DNA of 6,619 bases. Source: an uncultured Bacillota bacterium. GTDB taxonomy: Bacteria > Bacillota > Dehalobacteriia > UBA4068. Of this stretch, positions 1 through 4,736 are shown piece after piece (the stretch's first letter is position 1; every line of letters starts with the position of its first letter). A program made the position numbers and the translations under genes. The DNA lies in NCBI GenBank assembly GCA_934427095.1, contig CAKRYM010000088.1, positions 1-6,619 on the forward strand, in the 5' to 3' direction. The notes under the pieces are model-generated. The model searched no databases, was not told the DNA's origin, and saw nothing but the letters and a program-made list of their open reading frames with translations.

Positions 1-77
1 AAATCCTGTACGGCGCTGACCAAATCCTGCGTATGTTCTTCTACTGCCTGACAGATTTTTTCTCTGAATGCGTTCAT
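1..77 (-). CDS. Probable M20-family metallopeptidase/amidohydrolase, N-terminal fragment
   Basis: Only the first 25 codons and two further bases are present; the gene runs off the left edge. The start is the ATG at 77-75, supported by the ribosome site AAAGGAGG at 94-87 with 9 bases between. The peptide begins MNAFREKICQAVEEHTQDLV and continues SAVQD. An amphipathic helix with 'EEHxQDLVxxVQDL' at the extreme N terminus is typical of M20 dipeptidases and deacylases, where the next residues are usually LVRIPS. M20 enzymes are cytosolic zinc hydrolases that cleave dipeptides or remove N-acyl groups. Being divergent from an IclR regulator fits a regulated catabolic gene. The family call is an inference from a short peptide; no metal ligand is visible. 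Confidence 0.45.
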   Translation of the reverse strand, partial: MNAFREKICQAVEEHTQDLVSAVQD

Positions 78-149
78 AAAAAGGGGCCTCCTTTTGGGGG
101 ACTGCGTAAGAGAAAACGCATCGATGTTTTTTATTTTTATGATCAAGCG

Positions 150-173
150 TTTGACAATGTCGTTCTTAATTCG
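150..173 (+). promoter_or_regulatory. Operator-like element, copy 1
   Basis: This stretch reads TTTGACAATGTCG, four bases, then TAATTCG. Its core GACAATGTC (153-161) is a perfect odd palindrome. The same arrangement recurs inverted at 240-264, and the first 12 bases recur with one change at 323-334. It lies just downstream of the predicted leftward start site near 176, a position where a bound protein would block transcription. The likely binder, by inference, is the neighbouring IclR regulator. Confidence 0.5.
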
Positions 174-182
174 TCAATAACA

Positions 183-211
183 ATTAAACACCAAAACTTT
201 CACGATGTCAA
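183..211 (-). promoter_or_regulatory. Sigma-A promoter for the leftward M20-like gene
   Basis: On the minus strand a perfect -35 box TTGACA (211-206) is followed after exactly 17 bases by TTTAAT (188-183), five of six matches to the -10 consensus. Transcription would start near 176, giving a leader of about 100 bases before the ATG at 77. The promoter lies between two inverted copies of a repeated element (150-173 and 240-264), which suggests repression by looping or by flanking sites. Confidence 0.7.
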
Positions 212-239
212 CACAAACTCGAAAATTTATCGCAATAAC

Positions 240-264
240 CGAATTACTATTCGACATTATCAAA
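240..264 (-). promoter_or_regulatory. Operator-like element, copy 2 (inverted)
   Basis: On the minus strand this reads TTTGATAATGTCG, five bases, then TAATTCG, matching copy 1 apart from one core base and the spacer. It also contains a CGAAT/ATTCG inverted repeat (240-244 and 249-253). It sits upstream of both divergent promoters, so with copy 1 it brackets the leftward promoter. Confidence 0.5.
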
Positions 265-322
265 TGAATGGGAAAAAATGTGCCTCTATTTTCACAAAAC
301 CTTCGTTTTCCCAAAATTGATA

Positions 323-334
323 TTTGACAATGCC
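323..334 (+). promoter_or_regulatory. Operator-like element, partial copy 3 over the regulator's -35 box
   Basis: TTTGACAATGCC here differs by one base from copy 1, and the TAATTCG half is absent. It includes the whole -35 hexamer of the regulator gene (324-329). It also forms the left part of an ATTTG/CAAAT inverted repeat (322-326 and 334-338). A protein bound here would shut off the promoter, so autoregulation by the IclR protein is a reasonable inference. Some of the similarity comes from the TTGACA hexamer itself, which lowers the weight of this copy. Confidence 0.4.
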
Positions 335-352
335 AAATGGTTGTACTATAAT
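324..352 (+). promoter_or_regulatory. Consensus sigma-A promoter for the IclR regulator
   Basis: TTGACA (324-329) and TATAAT (347-352) are both perfect matches to consensus and are separated by 17 bases. Transcription should start near 359. That removes the ATG at 358 as a possible start for the regulator and leaves a leader of about 107 bases. Confidence 0.85.
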
Positions 353-381
353 GTATCTTGATTTATCAAAAATATGGATAT

Positions 382-400
382 GCCTGGGCGATCTCCAGGC
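382..400 (+). other. Leader hairpin in the IclR-regulator mRNA
   Basis: GCCTGG (382-387) and CCAGGC (395-400) form a perfect 6-bp stem around a 7-base loop in the predicted 5' leader. No T-run follows (GGGGGC and a run of A come next), so it is not an intrinsic terminator. Its role is unknown; a protein site or an mRNA-stabilising 5' structure are both possible. Confidence 0.4.
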
Positions 401-452
401 GGGGGCAAAAAAAGGTTGTTTTTCTCTTCCCAGAGCTACCTTTTGTCCTCAA

Positions 453-459
453 AAAGGAG
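453..459 (+). promoter_or_regulatory. Ribosome binding site that fixes the IclR-regulator start
   Basis: AAAGGAG at 453-459 lies 6 bases before the ATG at 466. The same reading frame is open back to 358, but those 36 codons coincide with the promoter start region and have no ribosome site. CCTTTT (439-444) can pair with AAAAGG (452-457), which would mask this site. Confidence 0.8.
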
Positions 460-465
460 TCTATC

Positions 466-1245
466 ATGAGCGCAAATTCGGAAGGAAGTCGCACCATTCA
501 ATCGGTGCAGCGAGCGTTGATGATTCTGAACCTGTTTACCGAAGCTACCCCAGAGCTTTCTTTGGGAGAAATCAGCGCGGCCTTAAACCTAAACAAAAGT
601 ACCACCCACGGCCTGGTTAACACCTTGTATCAGAACCGCTATATCAACAAAAACCGGGTCACAGGCAAATATATGCTGGGCCCGGCGCTTTTAAACAAGA
701 TTTCCTATTCCCAAGTACAGCGGGACGCTTATATGCTGCAGTCGGGCCTTAGCCATATGCGGAAAATGGTGGATGATTTTAACACCACGGTCATGCTTTG
801 GGCTTATCATAATCATGCCTTGGTGAATTTGAAAATCATTTCCCCCTCTATGCTTTACCCCTATGAATACAAGCCGGTCATGGATTATCACTGCGCCGTG
901 AGCCCCCAGGTCATGATGACCACCTGGCGGCCAGAGGATGTGGCTGCCTATTTCCAGCACACCCATATGACCAAATACACGGAAAACACCATCACCACCT
1001 TACCTGAGCTCATGAAAAAGCTGGAGGTGGTCCGGCGTACTGGCGCAGCAGAGGAATATGACGAAATTATCGTGGGCTTATCCGCTGTTTCCGTCCCCAT
1101 TTGGAATGAGGACCATAGCCTGATGGGTACGGTAAGCCATAGTTGCAGTACAGAAACCTTGCGGAAAAACCGGGTGGAAATGATCGCCGCCTTAAAACAC
1201 ACGGCCGAGCATATTCCCCGCTGTATGCAACAGCTGAATCGGTAA
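466..1245 (+). CDS. IclR-family transcriptional regulator
   Basis: This encodes a 259-residue cytosolic DNA-binding regulator, the usual IclR length. Residues 11-73 form the winged helix-turn-helix: 'TIQSVQRALMIL' opens it, 'LSLGEISAALNLNKSTTHGL' carries the two helices (recognition helix about 43-55), and 'VTGKYMLGP' is the wing. Residues about 85-255 match the effector-binding domain, including 'EEYDEIIVGLSAVSVPI' (196-212), a hallmark block of the family. The segment equivalent to the usual 'LHATALGKALLA' is divergent here ('YHCAVSPQVMMTTW', 141-154), so the ligand may be unusual. IclR proteins normally act as dimers or tetramers on nearby divergent promoters. The target is inferred to be the M20-like gene and the regulator's own promoter. 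The ligand cannot be read from the sequence. Confidence 0.93.
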   Translation: MSANSEGSRTIQSVQRALMILNLFTEATPELSLGEISAALNLNKSTTHGLVNTLYQNRYINKNRVTGKYMLGPALLNKISYSQVQRDAYMLQSGLSHMRKMVDDFNTTVMLWAYHNHALVNLKIISPSMLYPYEYKPVMDYHCAVSPQVMMTTWRPEDVAAYFQHTHMTKYTENTITTLPELMKKLEVVRRTGAAEEYDEIIVGLSAVSVPIWNEDHSLMGTVSHSCSTETLRKNRVEMIAALKHTAEHIPRCMQQLNR

Positions 1246-1271
1246 AAGTAAACCAGAATTTCACCCAAGAA

Positions 1272-1306
1272 AAAAACACCCTTGTTCATGGAACAAGGGT
1301 GTTTTT
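1272..1306. terminator. Bidirectional intrinsic terminator between convergent genes
   Basis: A 16-bp perfect stem pairs 1272-1287 with 1291-1306 around a 3-base loop. The outer pairs are an A-run on the left and a T-run on the right, so each strand reads a G/C-rich hairpin followed by U residues. It lies 26 bp after the IclR-regulator stop on the plus strand and about 57 bp after the peroxiredoxin stop on the minus strand. It should end both transcripts. Confidence 0.92.
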
Positions 1307-1363
1307 CTTTCTACTCATGCGGCTTTTGCTTAAGCCTGCGCCAGATAGGATGTTTCCTAGCGG

Positions 1364-2035
1364 TTATTTTTTCTCCCGTCTAAAGCACAGGAACCAATCC
1401 AGGCAGTACTGATCCTCTGTCTGATTATCCATACGTTCCTTAGCTACACCGCAGCTACCCGCAGTGGGAACAATAACGTCATCCCCGGGCCGCCAATCCG
1501 CCGGCGTCGCGCAGGCATCGGCATCCGCCTTTTGCAAAGCCAGGATAATGCGCTTGATTTCGTCAAAGTTACGGCCAGTGGAAAGGGGGTAATACAAAAT
1601 CGTACGGATGACGCCTTTCGGATCAATCACAAAGACCGCCCGTACAGCCTGGGTATTGGACTGGCCGGGTTGAATCATCCCATACTGTTTAGCCACTTCC
1701 ATGCGAATATCTTCAATCAGGGGGAAAGTCACATTGATATTCTTTTTGCCATTCCATTCCAATTCCTGAATTTTCCTTAGCCAGGCAATATGGGAATAGA
1801 GGGAATCCACAGAGAGGCCCACCAATTCGGTATTGAGCGCCTTAAATTCATCAATCATAGACCCAAAGGTCATAAATTCTGTGGTGCAAACAGGGGTGAA
1901 ATCCGCAGGATGAGAGAAAAGGATAACCCATTTCCCCTCAAAATCCTGGGGGAATTTAATCGGGCCTTGGGTAGTAATGGCTTCAAAAGCAGGGGCTTTG
2001 TCCCCAATTAACGGCATTCTGTTTTCTTGTTCCAT
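1364..2035 (-). CDS. Peroxiredoxin, Prx6-like with archaeal-type C-terminal cysteine pair
   Basis: A thiol peroxidase that reduces hydrogen peroxide and organic hydroperoxides in the cytosol. Two ATGs lie side by side (2038 and 2035). The second is chosen because GGAG at 2046-2043 is 7 bases away, against 4 for the first. The product is 223 residues. The active site 'HPADFTPVCTTEF' places the peroxidatic cysteine at 50 with Thr47, and Arg132 in 'AVRAVFVIDP' completes the catalytic triad. The C-terminal extension 'ADWRPGDDVIVP' is typical of the Prx6 group. Cysteines at 211 and 217 show the C-x5-C spacing known from the Aeropyrum pernix enzyme (50, 207, 213), where the last is the resolving cysteine. 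So this is probably a 2-Cys enzyme despite its 1-Cys family look. Extra cysteines lie at 175 and 195. It has its own promoter with a Fur/PerR-like operator. Confidence 0.93.
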   Translation of the reverse strand: MEQENRMPLIGDKAPAFEAITTQGPIKFPQDFEGKWVILFSHPADFTPVCTTEFMTFGSMIDEFKALNTELVGLSVDSLYSHIAWLRKIQELEWNGKKNINVTFPLIEDIRMEVAKQYGMIQPGQSNTQAVRAVFVIDPKGVIRTILYYPLSTGRNFDEIKRIILALQKADADACATPADWRPGDDVIVPTAGSCGVAKERMDNQTEDQYCLDWFLCFRREKK

Positions 2036-2085
2036 CATCGTACTCCTTTCTACATCAGCCCGTGTTGATAATAACTGGGCAATTA

Positions 2086-2108
2086 ATAATAAGAACTGTT
2101 CTCATTAT
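2086..2108. promoter_or_regulatory. Fur/PerR-like 23-bp palindromic operator at the peroxiredoxin promoter
   Basis: Arms ATAATAAGAAC (2086-2096) and GTTCTCATTAT (2098-2108) flank a central T at 2097. Ten of eleven base pairs match; 2091/2103 is the exception. On the minus strand the central 15 bases read TGAGAACAGTTCTTA. This resembles the 7-1-7 Fur-family layout (TGATAATNATTATCA for Fur, TTATAATNATTATAA for PerR) but has a distinct GAAC/GTTC core. It overlaps the last five bases of the -10 box and the start site, the classic place for repression. Confidence 0.6.
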
Positions 2109-2132
2109 AGCATACCCTTTTGTTCATTGCAA
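2104..2132 (-). promoter_or_regulatory. Sigma-A promoter of the peroxiredoxin gene
   Basis: On the minus strand TATAAT (2109-2104, perfect) follows TTGCAA (2132-2127, four of six) after 17 bases. The start site would be near 2097, in the centre of the palindrome. The -35 box starts 2 bp beyond the stop codon of the upstream gene. No terminator separates the two genes, so read-through from upstream is also possible. Confidence 0.72.
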
Positions 2133-2134
2133 GC

Positions 2135-3616
2135 CTATTTTTGCAAACAAATTCCGCAAGGCTGATAGCCCTGGGCATAGGCCTCCTCCAAAGAGGAGAA
2201 ATAGACTTTATTTTTCTCTGCCATTTGGCTTACGCTGGAGCAAGAGGGCAAATGCACCTTATGGGTGCTCAGATTACCGATGATATCCCCGCTACCCACA
2301 GGCTGATTCTCCTGCTGCGTAGGCTGGGTCTGGTTTTCTGTCTCCGACTCTGTTTCCGTCAAATCCCCGGCGTCAGATGCTGTCAAGGCCTTGCTGGTAT
2401 TGAAGGAATAGGTACTGCCATCTGTGGTCAAGACAATGGTACCGGACGTCATGGTGCCATAGACCACTGCGCCCACCTGGGCAAAATTAGCCAAAGCCTG
2501 GGTATGGGGGTGGCCATAAGTATTCTCCTGACCGCAGGAAATCACCACGTATTCCGGCTGAATCTTCTGGAGCAAAGCAAGGCTATTGGCGGTACGGCTA
2601 CCGTGATGGCCGGCCTTGAACACATCTACATCCCCCACTTTGCTGGCGAGGATTTGTTCCGCTTCTGCTTCATTATCCCCGCTGAACAAAATTTCCACCT
2701 CCCCATAGGTAAGGAGCGCAGCCACGCTGACATTGTTCAAATTCTCATCCTCATCCAGCAGCTCCACAATGGTCAAGGTTGCGCCGCTGGGCAGGGTAAA
2801 GGTCATATCCTTATCCGCCAGCCACTGGGTAGAGGAAGAAACCCCTTGGACATAAGCCTGGTAAGTTTGGGTATCCGTACTGACGCCACTATCCACCAAG
2901 GTGGTCACGGTATAATCCTGGAAAATCTGGGGCAAGCCGCCGATATGATCCGCATGGGGATGGGTAGCAATGACCAAATCCAAGGGGCCTTGCAGCCAAT
3001 CTTCCACATAATCGGAAACTGCCGTCCCATAGGCGCTGGTGCCGGCGTCGATTAAGATTTCATATTCCCCATCGTCAATGAAAATGGCGTCCCCCTGACC
3101 CACATCCAGGAAATGGACGCTGATTTCCGTCACCGCACCGTCAGAAGTAATCAACACCTGATCCGTGGCGCTGTTATAGCTGACCCCAAAGCCCAGCAAA
3201 GCGCCAAGATCCCGCAGCCGGAAGAAATTGCTGCCCCCAATATTCCAGGGAGAAAGGGCATAGGCCTTGCCATTCACGGTCAAAGACTGATTGCTCTGCA
3301 CCGCAGAAGCACTATTGTCTTTTCCTGCCGCCAATTCCCCGCCCACCGGAGTATAGGTTTGCCCCGTGGTAACCACAATGCTTTCCGTTTCTTTCACATA
3401 CTCCACGGCAAAGGGGTTAGCCCCGTCCTTTAAGGCATAGGCCAAATCCCTCAGCTTAAAATAATTGGACCCATCGATGTTATACACCTCAAAGGCTACG
3501 GTTTCCCCATCCACCAGCACAGATTGGGGGGAAGCTTGTACCTTGCCCCAAGCAGGCAAAGCCATAAATAGCAACAAGCAAAGGGTCGTGAAAAACAAAC
3601 ACCATTTCCGTTTCAT
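2135..3616 (-). CDS. Secreted ComEC-type metallo-beta-lactamase-fold protein with stalk and zinc-site domains
   Basis: The ATG at 3616 is preferred over the one at 3622 because AAAGGAG (3631-3625) is 8 rather than 2 bases away; the product is 493 residues. Numbering from this start, residues 1-28 are a signal peptide (KRK, hydrophobic core, ALPAWG). Two copper-amine-oxidase N-terminal-like stalk repeats follow (about 32-85 and 110-158; 'NIDGSNYFKLRDLA' and 'NIGGSNFFRLRDLG'). An MBL domain spans about 163-405: 'HFLDVGQGDAI' (168-178), 'THPHADHIGG' with HxHxDH at 219-224, 'SGDN' (312-315), 'GHHGSR' (336-341) and 'GHPH' (368-371). These are the signatures of the MBL domain of the DNA-uptake channel ComEC, here without the channel. 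A Thr/Glu/Gln-rich linker (about 412-442) leads to a small Ada-like metal-binding domain with His455, Cys459, Cys487 and Cys490. An extracellular phosphodiesterase or nuclease is likely; the substrate is unknown. Confidence 0.88.
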   Translation of the reverse strand: MKRKWCLFFTTLCLLLFMALPAWGKVQASPQSVLVDGETVAFEVYNIDGSNYFKLRDLAYALKDGANPFAVEYVKETESIVVTTGQTYTPVGGELAAGKDNSASAVQSNQSLTVNGKAYALSPWNIGGSNFFRLRDLGALLGFGVSYNSATDQVLITSDGAVTEISVHFLDVGQGDAIFIDDGEYEILIDAGTSAYGTAVSDYVEDWLQGPLDLVIATHPHADHIGGLPQIFQDYTVTTLVDSGVSTDTQTYQAYVQGVSSSTQWLADKDMTFTLPSGATLTIVELLDEDENLNNVSVAALLTYGEVEILFSGDNEAEAEQILASKVGDVDVFKAGHHGSRTANSLALLQKIQPEYVVISCGQENTYGHPHTQALANFAQVGAVVYGTMTSGTIVLTTDGSTYSFNTSKALTASDAGDLTETESETENQTQPTQQENQPVGSGDIIGNLSTHKVHLPSCSSVSQMAEKNKVYFSSLEEAYAQGYQPCGICLQK

Positions 3617-3624
3617 TTGCATTA

Positions 3625-3631
3625 CTCCTTT
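3625..3631 (-). promoter_or_regulatory. Ribosome binding site that decides the MBL-protein start
   Basis: AAAGGAG on the minus strand at 3631-3625 is 2 bases from the ATG at 3622 and 8 bases from the ATG at 3616. The second spacing is normal, and starting there puts MKRK directly at the head of the signal peptide. Confidence 0.7.
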
Positions 3632-3659
3632 TTCTTTCTTTCCGTTTTCTTTCTTTCTG
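3630..3659. repeat. 15-bp tandem repeat in a polypurine leader
   Basis: TTTTCTTTCTTTCCG (3630-3644) is followed directly by TTTTCTTTCTTTCTG (3645-3659), 14 of 15 identical, with the start of a third copy at 3660. On the coding (minus) strand this makes an almost T-free, A/G-rich leader up to the ribosome site of the MBL-protein gene. An unstructured leader or a slippage product are both possible. I see no confident promoter in 3623-3705 for that gene. Confidence 0.75.
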
Positions 3660-3692
3660 TTTTCTTCATTTCTTTATCTCTTCAGCCAGATG

Positions 3693-3722
3693 AAAAAACC
3701 GCTGGTTATGCCTTAACCGCGG
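3693..3722 (-). terminator. Intrinsic terminator of the right-hand gene run
   Basis: On the minus strand CCGC-GGTTA (3722-3714) pairs with TAACC-GCGG (3708-3699, one bulged base at 3703) around a 5-base loop, followed by six T at 3698-3693. The stop codon of the GGDEF remnant lies inside the stem. This ends the run of envelope genes and makes the MBL-protein gene a separate transcription unit. Confidence 0.78.
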
Positions 3723-4138
3723 TATTCTCCCCCAGCTGGGAACGAGCAAAATTTTTCTGTTTTTTCTGTGCATACATGGCGGTTTCCGCCTGGGCCAAGG
3801 CTTCCGCCGGGGATTTTTCCTTTTCCACCGGGGCAAAGCCCAAACTAAAGGAAAGCTGACCTCCATAAAGCCCAAGTTCTTCTTGTAATTTCGCCACAAA
3901 AGCAGCGCCTACCTCTTCCCATCGGTGGGTGGGCTGCAAAGCAAAGGTCAAGGATGCCTTCAGGCCAAAAGGAGGGAATATGGAAACGCACAAAATCCAC
4001 GGCCAGCCAAAGGAGGGACACCCCGTAGATGCTGGCCAAAGAGTCGTTCGCAGCCAAGGGGCTATTGGCTTGTCGCAGGAGGAACAGCACGAGCAGCAAA
4101 ACAAAGCAAAAGAGGCTAAAAAATCCTTGCATCAGCAT
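3706..4138 (-). pseudogene. Decayed, frameshifted membrane GGDEF (diguanylate-cyclase-like) gene
   Basis: Two frames must be joined. The 5' part starts at ATG 4138 (AAAGGA just upstream) and encodes one membrane helix, 'GFFSLFCFVLLLVLFLLRQ', then 'NDSLASIYG...LLWLAVDFVRF', which recalls the start of a GGDEF domain (D-x-LTGLYNR and LLxxDxDxFK). After a one-base shift near 3960-3995 the other frame gives 'WEEVGAAFVAKLQEELG', 'LSFSLGFAP' and 'SPAEALAQAETAMYAQKKQKN'. This is the normal GGDEF C terminus (SxGxA, then ADxAMYxAK). The signature itself is missing: 'LKASLTFAL' stands where RxGGDEFxx would be, and the middle of the domain is too short. Joined, it is about 143 residues, so cyclase activity is not expected. 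It follows the HdeD-like gene by 41 bp and ends in the terminator. It could instead be a shrunken GGDEF-derived protein with a sequencing error. Confidence 0.6.
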
Positions 4139-4179
4139 TTTCCTTTCTTTCGCCGTCCTAAGGCATAGTGGGGCCAAGG

Positions 4180-4704
4180 TCAATGTTTTTCCAACAGCCA
4201 AAAATCGCTAATCCCAGCCAAGAGCAGGAATACCCCGCCCACCCGAGCTAACATATAGACCACCGTAAAGGGGTTCAGCAGCAAAATCACCCCGAACAGC
4301 AAAGAAACCAAACCAAAGACCAGGGCCAACCACCAAGAACGATACCCCAGCCGGCGCAAGGCAATGGCCTGCCCCAAATCCTTAATGGCATGCACCAGCA
4401 ACAGCAGGCCCAACAGCACAGGGAAAATGGGGATAATGCCTTCCGGTTCCAGCAAAATCCAAGCCCCGATCCCCGTAAAGAACACGGACAACAGGAGTAT
4501 GGCGTTGGCCTGGAAATCCCGATAGCGGTTTTTCAACCAGAAAATGATTTGCATCACGCCGTAGACCAAAATCACCGCCCCCAAAATACGGCAAAGCAAG
4601 GCTACGCTGGCCTTAGGCCAAATGACCAAAATGAAACCAAAGAGAATAAAGCCCAAGGTAAACAAAACCTGGCCTGAATTCTTTTTTTCCCAAACGTCCT
4701 TCAT
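4180..4704 (-). CDS. HdeD/DUF308-family integral membrane protein
   Basis: This is a 174-residue polytopic membrane protein with six predicted helices at about 13-30, 34-57, 67-85, 91-107, 124-143 and 148-171, arranged as three repeated hairpins as in the HdeD/DUF308 family. Loops carry positive charge ('WLKNRYRDFQ' after helix 2, 'ALRRLGYRSW' before helix 5). The start at 4704 has AAGGAGG (4719-4713) 8 bases upstream; another ATG at 4708 is out of frame. In E. coli HdeD supports acid resistance at high cell density, but most clostridial members have no assigned job. The gene follows the transporter by 32 bp and is presumably co-transcribed. No catalytic residues are apparent. Confidence 0.85.
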   Translation of the reverse strand: MKDVWEKKNSGQVLFTLGFILFGFILVIWPKASVALLCRILGAVILVYGVMQIIFWLKNRYRDFQANAILLLSVFFTGIGAWILLEPEGIIPIFPVLLGLLLLVHAIKDLGQAIALRRLGYRSWWLALVFGLVSLLFGVILLLNPFTVVYMLARVGGVFLLLAGISDFWLLEKH

Positions 4705-4736
4705 GCATGATTCCTCCTTCTTTGCTTTGGTTGTCC

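Noticed and set aside
143..154. A catabolite-control (cre) site at TCAAGCGTTTGA
   Set aside because: It has the AAGCGTT core and 4-bp arms, but the outer bases do not match the cre consensus, and it overlaps the better-supported repeated operator element.
33..320. A 95-codon plus-strand open frame across the divergent control region
   Set aside because: It overlaps the opposite-strand M20-like gene start, a promoter and the operator elements, has no ribosome site, and its composition is not protein-like.
382..406. A transcription attenuator in the IclR-regulator leader
   Set aside because: The 6-bp stem is followed by GGGGGC and an A-run, not by T residues, and I found no competing antiterminator pairing.
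358..465. An N-terminal extension of the IclR regulator from the ATG at 358
   Set aside because: That ATG lies at the predicted transcription start of a consensus promoter and has no ribosome site. The start at 466 has AAAGGAG 6 bases upstream and gives a normal-length IclR protein.
2120..3055. A 311-codon open frame on the plus strand
   Set aside because: It lies wholly antisense to the MBL-protein gene, whose signal peptide, metal motifs and ribosome site are clear. The plus-strand translation shows no family motif and has no ribosome site.
4139..4201. An earlier start at 4201 for the GGDEF remnant
   Set aside because: It would overlap the HdeD-like gene and has no ribosome site, whereas ATG 4138 follows AAAGGA and begins directly with the membrane helix.
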